A stretch of DNA of 64,000 nt from assembly GCF_020215645.1 (NCBI RefSeq), contig NZ_CP084058.1, positions 7,130,001 through 7,194,000 of the forward strand, in the 5' to 3' direction. Every line of letters begins with the position of its first letter. Within the stretch, counting starts at the first letter, position 1. A program made the translations under genes and the position numbers. Under the pieces are notes generated by a model. The model saw only the letters and a program-made list of their open reading frames with translations. It was not told the origin of the DNA and did no database searches. Positions 24,618 through 33,245 of the stretch are shown here, in pieces. This DNA is from Nonomuraea gerenzanensis. GTDB lineage: Bacteria; Actinomycetota; Actinomycetes; Streptosporangiales; Streptosporangiaceae.

Positions 24618-25355
24618 ATGATCGAGACGGCCGACCACGGCGGCATCGCCGTGCTCACCCTGGCCAACGGCCCGGTGAACACCCTGGACCTGGAGCTGCT
24701 GACCGCCGTTCCCGAGGTGCTGGAGAGCGTCGCCGGCGCCCGCGCCGTCGTGCTGACCGGCGCCGGGCGGGCCTTCTCCGCGGGCGTGGACCTGAAGCGG
24801 ATCGTGGACGGCGGCTCCGAGTACGTGGAGCGGTTCCTGCCGGCGCTCAGCTCGGCGGCGCTCGCCCTGTTCGGCCATCCGAAGCCGGTCGTCGCGGCCG
24901 TGAACGGGCACGCCCTGGCCGGCGGCTGCGTGCTGGCCGCCGCCTGCGACGTGCGGCTGATGTCGGGCGGCACCATCGGCCTGACCGAGCTGGCGGCGGG
25001 CGTGCCGTTCCCCACGGTCCCGCTGGAGATCATGCGGCACGCCGTCGGCCCGGCGCTGGACACGATGGTGCTCGGGGCCGGCCGCCTGCCCGCCGGCCGG
25101 GCCGTCGAGATCGGCCTGGTGCACGAGGTCGTCGAGCCCGACCGGCTGCTCGCGGAGGCGCTGCGGCACGCCGAGGGGCTCTGCGCGGTGCCGTCCGAGG
25201 TGTACGCCTTCTCCAAGCGCCAGCTCCACACGCCCGCCCTCGAGCGGGTCCGCGACTTCCAGGCGGCCGACGATCCCGAGGTGGTCAGGATGTGGAGCTC
25301 CGAGCACACGATGGCGACCCTGCGCGGCTACCTCGCCTCGCTGCGCCGCGCCTGA
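24618..25355 (+). CDS. enoyl-CoA hydratase/isomerase family protein (crotonase)
   Basis: 245 aa. Crotonase fold with the oxyanion segments AFSAGVDLK and NGHALAGGCVLAAACD. At the positions where hydratases carry catalytic Glu residues there is a Glu in IGLTELAAGVPFP. The substrate is unclear; the family includes hydratases, isomerases and dehalogenases. It starts 20 nt after the response regulator with GAGAGGACC upstream, so it may be in the same transcript. Confidence 0.87.
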   Translation: MIETADHGGIAVLTLANGPVNTLDLELLTAVPEVLESVAGARAVVLTGAGRAFSAGVDLKRIVDGGSEYVERFLPALSSAALALFGHPKPVVAAVNGHALAGGCVLAAACDVRLMSGGTIGLTELAAGVPFPTVPLEIMRHAVGPALDTMVLGAGRLPAGRAVEIGLVHEVVEPDRLLAEALRHAEGLCAVPSEVYAFSKRQLHTPALERVRDFQAADDPEVVRMWSSEHTMATLRGYLASLRRA

Positions 25356-25360
25356 CGGGC

Positions 25361-26362
25361 TCAGTACGTGATGAACCCGTAGAGCGCCAGGTGGTTCGAC
25401 TTGGTGCCGCTCACCGTGTGGTCGACTGCCGACGGCCGCACGGCGCCCTTGACGAACAGGTAGTCGATCTTCCTGGGACCCATGGTCGCCTTGGCTCCGT
25501 AGCCGGTCATGCCGAAGCCGCTGAGCGTGGCGGGGGCGATGCCGGTGCGGTTGGCGTCCACGCCGATCACGCGGATCGCCGAGGCGTTCATCAGGCTCGT
25601 GGCGTCGGCGCCGAGGCGGATGCCGGAGTTGCCGACGCCCCTGTCGCCCGCGCCCGCGCAGGCGTTCGCCCCGTTCTGCTCGGGCAGGTGCATGGTGGCG
25701 GCGAAGACGGACGTGCCCGTCGCCCTGATCGTGAACCGCGCGGCGATGGCGCTGGTCCGCTTCCACTTGTACGTGTACGCGGCGCCGTCGTCGTTGCTCG
25801 GCGGCTTGTACAGCGTGCATCCGGCCCCGCTGTCGTAGGCCGTGCCCGGCTTCAGCCAGCCCGCGCTCCAGTATTTGGCGGTGTCGGCGAGGCTGAGCGT
25901 CCTGGTGTTGTAGAGGATCGCGTTGGTCTGCTTCTTCTTCAGGTCGCCGAGGTCCTGCTGGCTGCAGTGGTGGGAGCCGCCCCACGGCTCGGGGTCGTCC
26001 CAGGCCACGATCGCCCCGAACGTGCCCGCCGGGTAGCCGAACTTGGCCGAGAGCTGGTCGGCGTACGCGCCGGCCTGCCCGGTGCCGCGTACCTGCTGCA
26101 CGATGAGCAGGTCGGGGGCCTGCACGCCGGAGGTGCCGGTGGCGCCGTTGTCGTCGACCAGGATCGAGCGCAGGTGGTCGGGGCCCGAGATCCGGGTGCA
26201 GGTGCCGTCGGCGTTGTTGCGTACCAGATTCTCGATGTTGTTGCTGTAGACCCTCAGCACGCGCTCCGCCGCGGCTGCGGGCGGCGGCTGAACGATGGCG
26301 GTCGTGGTGAGCGCGGCGGCGGCGAGTGCCACCGCGCGGGACGAACGAGAAGTAGGGGGCAT
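25361..26362 (-). CDS. secreted endonuclease/exonuclease/phosphatase (EEP) family protein
   Basis: 333 aa. Signal peptide of about 32 residues ends in PAAAA. The mature enzyme shows EEP motifs in order: YSNNIENL (metal-binding Asn/Glu), QVRGTGQ, TMHLPEQN, GVDANRTG (Asp/Asn), KIDYLFVKG and a terminal SNHLALYGF (His). It is likely a secreted metal-dependent phosphodiesterase or nuclease. A Cys pair (NADGTC, HHC; CTLY, ACAG) suggests disulfides, as expected outside the cell. Convergent with the crotonase gene, with 5 nt between stops. Confidence 0.85.
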   Translation of the reverse strand: MPPTSRSSRAVALAAAALTTTAIVQPPPAAAAERVLRVYSNNIENLVRNNADGTCTRISGPDHLRSILVDDNGATGTSGVQAPDLLIVQQVRGTGQAGAYADQLSAKFGYPAGTFGAIVAWDDPEPWGGSHHCSQQDLGDLKKKQTNAILYNTRTLSLADTAKYWSAGWLKPGTAYDSGAGCTLYKPPSNDDGAAYTYKWKRTSAIAARFTIRATGTSVFAATMHLPEQNGANACAGAGDRGVGNSGIRLGADATSLMNASAIRVIGVDANRTGIAPATLSGFGMTGYGAKATMGPRKIDYLFVKGAVRPSAVDHTVSGTKSNHLALYGFITY

Positions 26363-26386
26363 TCTGGCAGAGTAGCGATGGTGGTG

Positions 26387-27148
26387 TCAGGAGTTGCCCG
26401 GGATGCCGAGGCTGCCGCCCAGGTGCCGGGTGAAGAACCGGATCGAGCTGTCGATCTCGAAGGACGGGACCCGGAAGTGGCCGCCGGGGTTGGCGTGCAG
26501 GGTCTTCTCGGCGGAGCCGAGTGCGTCGAACAGCTTCATGACCGAGTCGCGTGGACTGCCTTCATCGTCCCACTGCAGCAGGAACTCGACGGGGATCGTG
26601 ATCCGCGCCGCGGTCTCGATGAGCCACTCGCTCGCGGTGAGGCCGAGGACCGCGGCGGTGATCCGGGGTTCGGCCGCGACGAGGCGGATGCCCATCTCCC
26701 CGCCCTGGGACAGGCCGTAGTACCCGACGGGCCGGCTGTCGCCGACGGAGTCCAGTTTCCGCAGCGCGTCCAGGGTCGTCCGCCAGTCGGGGATGAGCTG
26801 CGCCGCCACCGTTTCGTTGAGGGCGGGCCAGGCCGGGCCGAAGGGCTCGCCCGCGGCCTCTCGTTCCTGGATGAGCGCCACCAGCCGCCGGATCTCCGGG
26901 TGCTCCGGCCTGTCGCCGGTACCCGGCGCGTCGATCGCGGCGACCGCGAAGCCGCAGGAGGTGACGTAGGGGAAGGCCCGGGAGACGACCTCCCAGCCCT
27001 GCTTGTGCGACCCGCCGCCGTGCCCGATCAGGACCAGCGGGCGGGGGCCGGAGCCCCCGGCGGGCGTCCAGAGCACCCCGGGGATGTCCGCGATGGTGAA
27101 GAGCTGTTCGCGGATGCCGTCGCTGATCGTTTCCGAGGTGATGCGCAT
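26387..27148 (-). CDS. alpha/beta hydrolase (DLH-like)
   Basis: 253 aa. HGGGSHKQG oxyanion loop, nucleophile elbow GYYGLSQGG (Ser), Asp in LLQWDDEGSP and His in NPGGHFRVP. A typical cytosolic hydrolase related to dienelactone hydrolases/prolyl peptidase-like esterases; substrate unknown. It lies 24 nt upstream of the EEP gene on the same strand, but the EEP start is 3' of it, so the two can be cotranscribed. The 268-nt gap 27149-27416 shows no gene. Confidence 0.82.
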   Translation of the reverse strand: MRITSETISDGIREQLFTIADIPGVLWTPAGGSGPRPLVLIGHGGGSHKQGWEVVSRAFPYVTSCGFAVAAIDAPGTGDRPEHPEIRRLVALIQEREAAGEPFGPAWPALNETVAAQLIPDWRTTLDALRKLDSVGDSRPVGYYGLSQGGEMGIRLVAAEPRITAAVLGLTASEWLIETAARITIPVEFLLQWDDEGSPRDSVMKLFDALGSAEKTLHANPGGHFRVPSFEIDSSIRFFTRHLGGSLGIPGNS

Positions 27149-27416
27149 GGCGAGATTACATCGGCATTCCCGCTGACGCGTCGAGTCGTTTTCCGGGGCG
27201 GCGCTCTTCAGCCCCCTCTCAGGAGCCCGGGGCCAGGCCGGACAGCAGGGCGGCGGCGTCCAGCGGCGTCCAAAGGAAGCACACCCAGGAGCCGCCTGAT
27301 CGGCACCTTACTCGCTCGACTCACGAAATGTCGCACCTCTCCACCCTGCTCCTCCCCTTCCGCCGCTTGAGTCGCACGCCCCCGACCGGCGGGCGCCGGG
27401 CGTACAGGAACGTCCG

Positions 27417-28382
27417 GTGCGGCCCGTTCGTCGTCATGGCGTGACCTTCTTCACCGGGCTTGACGCGCGGCTGCGTGAGGCGGCCGCCAGGATGCACCGC
27501 GCCGAGCACGTCCGGCGCCTGCGTGATGCCACCGCGCAACAGATCCAGGACGTCCGTCACGCCCTGGTGGAGCTGGAGGCCGAGCTGGCCAAGGAGGAGC
27601 GTGACGTCGCCCGGCTGAAGGGCGGGCTGTCCGCCGTCGTGGCCCGCATGCTGGGCAACCGCGAGGAGCGGATGGAACGCGAGCGTGCCGAGGCGGTGGT
27701 GGCCAGGGAACGCGTGGACGGTCACCGGGCCCGGCTGGCGCAGCTCGAAACCGATGCCGCGGCGGCAGCCGCCGAGCTGGCCGACCTCGGCCCCGCGTCC
27801 CGTGACTATGCCCGGTTGCTGGCCGAGAAGGAGCAGCAGCTCATCAGGAGCGGCGGTCCCGGCGCGCGCGAGCTGGCCGACCTCGGCGCCGCACTCGACC
27901 GGTTGGAGGCGGAGCTGCGCGAGTGCGAGGAGGCCCGCCAGGCGGGGCAGGGCGCGCACGAGGCGCTCGGCGTCGTGCTGCGCTTCCTCGACTCCGCCAG
28001 CGGCGCCTCCACCTTCGACGTGCTCGGCGGCGGCCTGCTCGCCGACGCCTTCGAGCACGACAGGCTGACCAGCGCCGACAAGGCCGCCTGGCATGCCCAG
28101 CGGGCGCTGGACGTCTTCGCCCGCGAGCTGGCCGACACCGGGATCGCGGCCGGGCCGGTGATGCCGAAGGTGGACACGCGGTGGTTCGTGGACGCCTTCT
28201 TCGACAACATCATCAGCGATGTGCTCAAGCATCAGCGCATCCAGAAGACCAGAACCGAGGTGAAGGAACTGGCGCAGTGGGTGCGCGAGACCGTGGCGTA
28301 CCTGAAGGCGCGCCACGCCCAGCTCATGACCGAGCACTCCCGGCTGCTGACCAGGCGCAGGGAGCTGCTGCACCCCGCCTAG
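27417..28382 (+). CDS. coiled-coil protein of unknown function
   Basis: 321 aa, soluble. Residues about 10-180 are nearly continuous heptads (LVELEAELAKEERDVARLKG; LAQLETDAAAAAAELADLG), and residues about 270-320 form a second coiled coil. Between them is a globular stretch with FDVLGGGLLADAFEHDRL and PKVDTRWFVDAFFDNIISDV. I do not recognise a family; a cytoskeletal or scaffold role is only a guess. GTG 27417 has AGGAA upstream; GTG 27441 is an alternative. Confidence 0.75.
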   Translation: MRPVRRHGVTFFTGLDARLREAAARMHRAEHVRRLRDATAQQIQDVRHALVELEAELAKEERDVARLKGGLSAVVARMLGNREERMERERAEAVVARERVDGHRARLAQLETDAAAAAAELADLGPASRDYARLLAEKEQQLIRSGGPGARELADLGAALDRLEAELRECEEARQAGQGAHEALGVVLRFLDSASGASTFDVLGGGLLADAFEHDRLTSADKAAWHAQRALDVFARELADTGIAAGPVMPKVDTRWFVDAFFDNIISDVLKHQRIQKTRTEVKELAQWVRETVAYLKARHAQLMTEHSRLLTRRRELLHPA

Positions 28383-28494
28383 CCACCCGTCGAGGGCCTC
28401 TCTGACAGCGGCGAGTACGGCTTCCGGCAGGAGGCCACCCTGTACGACGACACCATCGAGCCCTACGGCCGGACCCTTGCGCCGGGCAATCGCC

Positions 28495-28520
28495 TGAACT
28501 ACCGTCTGGACACATGTCCG
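28495..28520 (+). promoter_or_regulatory. shared operator copy 1, overlapping the TetR start codon
   Basis: TGAACT, 3 nt, GTCTGGACA, 2 nt, TGTCCG. The palindromic core TGGACA-CA-TGTCCG contains the ATG of the TetR gene (28514). A TTGCGC at 28477-28482 and TACCGT at 28500-28505 (17-nt spacer) would place transcription start at or next to the ATG, giving a leaderless mRNA. The same 26-bp layout recurs at 35421-35446. Confidence 0.65.
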
Positions 28521-29110
28521 GCGAATTGATGGAGTCCACCCGCCGCCGGCTGTCCGACCGGCAGGCCGACACCGTGCGCCGGCTCACCGACGCGGCGGTC
28601 GAGGAGGTCAGGGCGACCGGGTTCGACGGGTTCACCGTGCGCAACGTGGCACGCCGCGCGGGGGTCGCGCCGGCCACCGCGTACACGTACTTCACCTCCA
28701 AGAACCACCTGATCGCCGAGGTGTTCTGGCGGCGGCTGCGCGCGCTGCCGCCGATCCCGCCGGCGCCGGAGGAGCCGCGGGAGCGGGTGATCGCGGTGCT
28801 GCGGGAGATCGCGCTGCTGGTCTCCGACGAGCCGGAGCTGGCCGCCGCCTGCACGACCGCGCTGCTCGGCACCGATCCGGACGTACGGGAGCTGCGGCTG
28901 CGCATCGGCAGGACCGTCCACCGCCGGCTGCTGGCAGCACTGCGGCCCGGCCTCGCCCCCGGCGCCGAGCGCCCGTCGCCGGAGCAGACCCGCGTGCTGA
29001 ACGCGCTGGAGTTCGCCTACGCGGGCGCCCTCGTGCACGCGGGCATGGGCTACAGCTCCTACGCCGAGATGGCCGACCGGCTCGCCGAGGTGGCCGAGCT
29101 GCTGTTCTGA
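28514..29110 (+). CDS. TetR-family regulator of the CYP51 locus
   Basis: 198 aa. HTH at residues about 35-65 with FTVRNVARRAGVAPATAYTY, ending YFTSKNHL. The C-terminal ligand domain has two buried Cys/Met-rich helices; ligand unknown, perhaps a sterol, terpenoid or acyl-CoA given the P450s behind it. The palindrome over its start codon and the identical one over the ALDH start suggest it controls both halves of the locus and itself. By position it matches M. tuberculosis Rv0767c (from memory). Confidence 0.88.
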   Translation: MSGELMESTRRRLSDRQADTVRRLTDAAVEEVRATGFDGFTVRNVARRAGVAPATAYTYFTSKNHLIAEVFWRRLRALPPIPPAPEEPRERVIAVLREIALLVSDEPELAAACTTALLGTDPDVRELRLRIGRTVHRRLLAALRPGLAPGAERPSPEQTRVLNALEFAYAGALVHAGMGYSSYAEMADRLAEVAELLF

Positions 29111-29111
29111 G

Positions 29112-30314
29112 GTGGTGATCGCCGTGCAGGGCAGTCCGTCCTACGACCCGTACGACTACGCGATCCACGAGGACCCGTACCCCGCCTACCGGCGGCTGCG
29201 CGACGAGGCGCCGCTCTACCGCGACGACGGGCTCGACTTCTGGGCGCTGTCCCGGCACGCGGACGTGTCGGCCGCCTTCCGCGACCACGAGCGCTACTCC
29301 AGCTTCAACGGCGTCTCCCTCGACCCGAGCGCCTGGGGCCCGGCCGCGCACCGGACCATGTCGTTCCTGGCCATGGACCCGCCCTCGCACACCAGGATGC
29401 GCGCCCTGGTCTCGAAGGGCTTCACGCCGCGCCGGGTGCGTGAGCTGGAGGGCGACATCCTGCGGCTGACCCGGCGCCACCTCGATCCGGCCGTGGCCGC
29501 GGGCGGGTTCGACGCGGTGGCCGACTTCGCCGGCAGGCTGCCGATGGACGTCGTCTCCGAGCTGATGGGCGTGCCGGAGTCCGACCGCGACGAGGTGCGG
29601 CGGCTGGCCGACCTGGTCGTGCACCGGGAGGAGGGGCTCAACGACGTCCCGCCGGCCGGCATGGAGGCGGCGCTGGTGCTGGCCGGCTACTACCAGGACC
29701 TGGTGGCCGAGCGCCGCCGCAGGCCGCGCGCCGACCTCACCTCCGCGTTGCTCGCCGCCGAGGAGGGCCGGGACCGCATGACCGGCGAGGAGATCGTCGC
29801 CTTCCTGTTCCTCATGGTCGTGGCCGGCAACGAGACCACCACCAAGCTGCTGGCCAACGCCCTGTACTGGGGCTGGCGCAACCCGGAGCAGCTGGCCGGG
29901 CCGCTGGCCGACCCGTCGCGGGTGGCGGCTTGGGTGGCGGAGACGCTGCGTTACGACACCTCCAGCCAGCAGCTCGCCCGTACCGTCACCCGCGACACCG
30001 AGCTGCACGGCACGCTCGTGCCCGCGGGCGCGCGGATGTTGCTCCTGATCGGCTCGGCCAACCGCGACGAGCGCGTGTTCGCTGAGCCCGACACCTACGA
30101 CCTCGACCGCGACACCTCGCCGCTGATCAGCTTCGGCGGCGGCCGGCACTTCTGTCTCGGGGCCGGCCTGGCCCGCCTGGAGGCGAGGCTGGCCCTGACC
30201 GAGTTCGTCCGCCGGGTCAGGGCCTACGACGTGGACGCCGAGAAGGCCGTACGCGTGCACTCCGTCAACGTCCGCGGCTTCGCCGCCCTGCCCATCACCG
30301 TCACCCCCCGATAG
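29112..30314 (+). CDS. cytochrome P450 (CYP123-like by position)
   Basis: 400-aa soluble bacterial class I P450. Seen: I-helix VVAGNETTTKLL (oxygen activation Thr), K-helix ETLR (ExxR), and haem loop FGGGRHFCLGAGLAR with the axial Cys. It starts with GTG 1 nt after the TetR stop, so the two are cotranscribed and probably translationally linked. Electrons probably come from the ferredoxin encoded downstream. Assignment to CYP123 rests on gene order only. Confidence 0.93.
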   Translation: MVIAVQGSPSYDPYDYAIHEDPYPAYRRLRDEAPLYRDDGLDFWALSRHADVSAAFRDHERYSSFNGVSLDPSAWGPAAHRTMSFLAMDPPSHTRMRALVSKGFTPRRVRELEGDILRLTRRHLDPAVAAGGFDAVADFAGRLPMDVVSELMGVPESDRDEVRRLADLVVHREEGLNDVPPAGMEAALVLAGYYQDLVAERRRRPRADLTSALLAAEEGRDRMTGEEIVAFLFLMVVAGNETTTKLLANALYWGWRNPEQLAGPLADPSRVAAWVAETLRYDTSSQQLARTVTRDTELHGTLVPAGARMLLLIGSANRDERVFAEPDTYDLDRDTSPLISFGGGRHFCLGAGLARLEARLALTEFVRRVRAYDVDAEKAVRVHSVNVRGFAALPITVTPR

Positions 30315-30327
30315 GAGGTCCGCCTCC

Positions 30328-31104
30328 ATGCCCCGATTCGCCCCCCACCCCGAACGCCGCCCCGCGCTGGTCAGCGGGGCCTCGTCCGGGATCGGCGCGG
30401 CCACCGCCACCCTGCTCGCCACCGCCGGCCATCCCGTGGCACTCGGCGCCCGGCGCGTGGACCGCTGCGAGCAGCTCGCCGCGGCCATCCGCGAGCGCGG
30501 CGGCCAGGCGGTGGCCCTGCCGCTGGACGTCTCCGACTCCGACTCGGTCAAGTCCTTCGTGGCGGCGGCCACCGACGCGCACGGCGACCCGGAGATCGTC
30601 GTCTCGGGCGCGGGCGACCTGGCCGCCACCCGCGTCCACGAGCTGGACCCGGAGGCGTTCGCCGCCCAGCTCCAGGTGCACCTGGTCGGCGCGCACCGGC
30701 TGGTCGCACAGGTGGTGCCCGGCATGGTCGCCAGGGCGCGCGGCGACGTGGTGCTCGTCTCCTCCGACGTGGTGCCCTCGCCCCGGCCCCGCATGGGCGC
30801 GTACGTGGCGGCCAAGCACGGCCTGGAGGGCATGGCCCGCGCCATGCGGATGGAGCTGGAGGGCAGCGGCGTGCGCACGTCGCTGGTCAGGCCGGGGCCG
30901 ACGATGACGGGGATGGGCATGACGTGGGACGCGGAGACGACCGCGACCGTGCTGGAGGAGTGGGTGCAGTGGGGGCTGGCGCGGCATCCGTACTTCCTGC
31001 AGCCGGAGCAGGTCGCGGCGGTGATCGTGACGGTCGCGACCGCGCCGCGCGGCGTGCACCTCACGCTGGTGGAGGTCCAGCCGGAACGGGCGGTGGAGCC
31101 ATGA
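30328..31104 (+). CDS. short-chain dehydrogenase/reductase of the CYP51 operon
   Basis: 258 aa. Rossmann motif SGASSGIGAATATLL near the N-terminus, SSDVVPSPRPRMGAYVAAK giving the Ser and Tyr-x3-Lys of the active site. It has VSGAG where classical SDRs have NNAG. Its stop overlaps the CYP51 start (ATGA 31101-31104). A dehydrogenase between two P450s suggests it oxidises or reduces a hydroxyl made on the same substrate. It corresponds by position to Rv0765c. Confidence 0.9.
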   Translation: MPRFAPHPERRPALVSGASSGIGAATATLLATAGHPVALGARRVDRCEQLAAAIRERGGQAVALPLDVSDSDSVKSFVAAATDAHGDPEIVVSGAGDLAATRVHELDPEAFAAQLQVHLVGAHRLVAQVVPGMVARARGDVVLVSSDVVPSPRPRMGAYVAAKHGLEGMARAMRMELEGSGVRTSLVRPGPTMTGMGMTWDAETTATVLEEWVQWGLARHPYFLQPEQVAAVIVTVATAPRGVHLTLVEVQPERAVEP

Positions 31105-32471
31105 CGGCGCCCGACGGGACGCACGAGCGCGCGCTGAAGGAGCCCGCCCTGGTCTCCGGCGGCCCCGACCACCTGGAGGAGCTGCGCGGCGATCCCATCG
31201 GGCTGATGCGCCGGGTGCGCGAGGAGTGCGGCGACGTCGGGCGGTTCCTGCTGGCCGGGCGGCCGGTGGTGCTGCTGTCGGGGGCCGAGGCGAACGAGCT
31301 CTTCTTCCGCGCCCCGGACGAGGAGCTCGACCAGGCGGAGGCGTACCCGTTCATGACGCCGATCTTCGGCACGGGCGTGGTCTTCGACGCCACCCCCGAG
31401 CAGCGCCGCGAGGCGCTGCACAACCAGGCGCTGAAGGGCTCCTTTCTCAAGGGGCACGCCGCCACGATCGCCGCGGAGGTGGACCGGATGGTCGCCGGGT
31501 GGGGCGAGGAGGGTGAGCTCGACCTGCTCGACTGGTTCGCCGAGCTGACCATCTACACCTCCTCGGCCTGCCTGATCGGCAAGCGCTTCCGGGAGCAGCT
31601 CGACCGCCGCTTCGCCGGGCTGTACCACGACCTGGAGCGGGGCACCGACGCGATCGCCTACGTCGACCCGTACGCCGACATCGACAGCTTCCGCCGCCGC
31701 GACGCCGCCAGGGTCGAGCTCGTCGCGCTGGTGGAGGGCATCATGGCCGGCCGGGCCGCCGCTCCGCGCCCGCCGCGCGCGGAGCGGGACCTGCTCGACG
31801 TGCTCATGTCCATCCGGGCGGACGACGGCACGCCGCGCTTCTCCGCCGACCAGGTCACCGGCATGTTCATCTCGATGATGTTCGCCGGGCACCACACCAG
31901 CTCGGGCACGGCCGCCTGGACCCTGATCGAGCTGCTGCGCCACCCCGGCGTGCTGGCCGGGGTCGTGGCGGAGCTGGACGAGCTGTACGCCGGCGGCTGC
32001 GAGATCAGCTTCCAGGCGCTGCGCGAGATCCCGCTGCTGGAGTCGGCGATCAAGGAGGCGCTGCGGCTGCACCCGCCGCTGATCCTGCTGCTGCGGGTGG
32101 CCAAGACCGAGCAGGAGGTGCTCGGTCACCGCGTCCCGGCCGGGACGCTGGTCGGGTGCAGCCTCGCCGTCTCCAACCGGATCCCGGAGGACTTCCCCCG
32201 GCCCGACGCCTTCGACCCCGCCCGCTACGCCAAGCCGCGCGAGGAGGACCTGGTCAACCGGTGGACCTGGGTGCCGTTCGGCGCCGGCAGGCATCGCTGC
32301 GTGGGCGCCAACTTCGCGATGATCCAGCTCAAGGCGATCTTCTCGGTGCTGCTGCGCGACTGGGAGTTCGAGCCCGCCCAGCCGCCGGACTCCTACCGCG
32401 ACGACCACTCCAAGATGGTCGTCCAGCTCGCCCGGCCGTGCCGGGTCCGCTACCGGAGGCGCCGATCGTGA
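31101..32471 (+). CDS. cyp51: sterol 14-alpha-demethylase family P450 (CYP51)
   Basis: 456 aa. Recognised from the CYP51 I-helix MFAGHHTSSGTAAWTL, the K-helix LKEALRLHPPLI-like segment (KEALRLHPP), the SNRIPEDFP segment and the haem loop FGAGRHRCVG. These closely resemble the M. tuberculosis enzyme as I remember it. CYP51s remove the 14-alpha-methyl of lanosterol-type substrates; most actinomycetes make no sterols, so the physiological substrate is open. ATGA overlap with the SDR before and GTGA overlap with the ferredoxin after show tight coupling. Confidence 0.95.
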   Translation: MTAPDGTHERALKEPALVSGGPDHLEELRGDPIGLMRRVREECGDVGRFLLAGRPVVLLSGAEANELFFRAPDEELDQAEAYPFMTPIFGTGVVFDATPEQRREALHNQALKGSFLKGHAATIAAEVDRMVAGWGEEGELDLLDWFAELTIYTSSACLIGKRFREQLDRRFAGLYHDLERGTDAIAYVDPYADIDSFRRRDAARVELVALVEGIMAGRAAAPRPPRAERDLLDVLMSIRADDGTPRFSADQVTGMFISMMFAGHHTSSGTAAWTLIELLRHPGVLAGVVAELDELYAGGCEISFQALREIPLLESAIKEALRLHPPLILLLRVAKTEQEVLGHRVPAGTLVGCSLAVSNRIPEDFPRPDAFDPARYAKPREEDLVNRWTWVPFGAGRHRCVGANFAMIQLKAIFSVLLRDWEFEPAQPPDSYRDDHSKMVVQLARPCRVRYRRRRS

Positions 32472-32659
32472 AGCTGCGAGCCGACCTGGACCTCTGCCAG
32501 GGGCACGCCATGTGCGAGCTGGAGGCGCCGGACGTCTTCGAGGTGCCGCGCAAGGGCAAGGTGCGCGTGCTCGTCGAGGAGCCGGACGAGTCGCTGCGCG
32601 CCCAGGTGGAGGCCGCCGTCCGATACTGCCCGACCCGGGCGCTGAAGTTGGGAGGCTGA
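32468..32659 (+). CDS. [3Fe-4S] ferredoxin, redox partner of CYP51
   Basis: 63 aa. Only three cluster Cys are present: CQGHAMC (C-x5-C) and CPTRAL near the end; the fourth Cys of 4Fe-4S types is replaced by His/Ala in QGHAMC, as in P450-linked 3Fe-4S ferredoxins. GTG start overlaps the cyp51 stop (GTGA). It passes electrons from a ferredoxin reductase, not encoded here, to the P450s. Corresponds to Rv0763c. Confidence 0.95.
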   Translation: MKLRADLDLCQGHAMCELEAPDVFEVPRKGKVRVLVEEPDESLRAQVEAAVRYCPTRALKLGG

Positions 32660-33207
32660 TGGTGTACCCGCGTGACGAGCTGGAGGAGATGGTGCGGCGC
32701 TGGCTTGCGGCCAACCGGCGCTGCGAGGAGCTGGGCGACTGGCGCCCGCTGGCGGAGCTCTACACCGAGGACGCCACCTACGGCTGGAACATCGGCCCCG
32801 GGCAGGACTTCATGGCGGTCGGCCGGGACGAGATCCGCGACCTCGCCCTGGGCTCGGAGATGGGCGGCCTGGACGGCTGGTCGTATCCGTACCAGAGCAT
32901 CCTCATCGACGAGCGCCAGGGGGAGGTGGTCGGCTTCTGGAAGCAGGTCGCCGACGCCCGCCGTCCGGACGGCGGCGCGTACGAGGTGCCGGGGATCGGG
33001 GGGAGCTGGTTCCGGTACGGCGGTGACTTCCGGTGGCGCTGGCAGCGCGACTGGTTCGATCTGGGGAACGTCACGGCGGTGTTCGTCGAGATGATGAAGG
33101 CCGGGGTGCTGTCGGATGGGATGCGGCGGCGCTTGGACCGGGCGGCGTCCGGCGCGCCGGTGCCTGGTTACTATCCGAGGGCGGAGACCCCTGTGCCCTT
33201 GTGGTGA
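32659..33207 (+). CDS. NTF2/SnoaL-like protein of the CYP51 operon
   Basis: 182 aa. The pattern MVRRWLAANRRCEELGDWRP, LYTEDATYGWNIGP, then alternating strands (EVVGFWKQVADARRPDG, WFRYGGDFRWRWQRDWFDLG) fits the cone-shaped NTF2-like fold used by SnoaL cyclases, steroid isomerases and limonene epoxide hydrolases. It could be an isomerase or hydratase acting on the P450 product. Start ATG overlaps the ferredoxin stop by 1 nt. Corresponds by position to Rv0762c. Confidence 0.8.
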   Translation: MVYPRDELEEMVRRWLAANRRCEELGDWRPLAELYTEDATYGWNIGPGQDFMAVGRDEIRDLALGSEMGGLDGWSYPYQSILIDERQGEVVGFWKQVADARRPDGGAYEVPGIGGSWFRYGGDFRWRWQRDWFDLGNVTAVFVEMMKAGVLSDGMRRRLDRAASGAPVPGYYPRAETPVPLW

Positions 33208-33245
33208 CGGCGCCGGCCTGGTGGCGGCGGCGGCCGGTGGCGGCG

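Noticed and set aside
33208..33245. Terminator between the CYP51 operon and hemC
   Set aside because: GGC-rich inverted repeats exist but can pair in many ways and there is no T run, so I do not call it.
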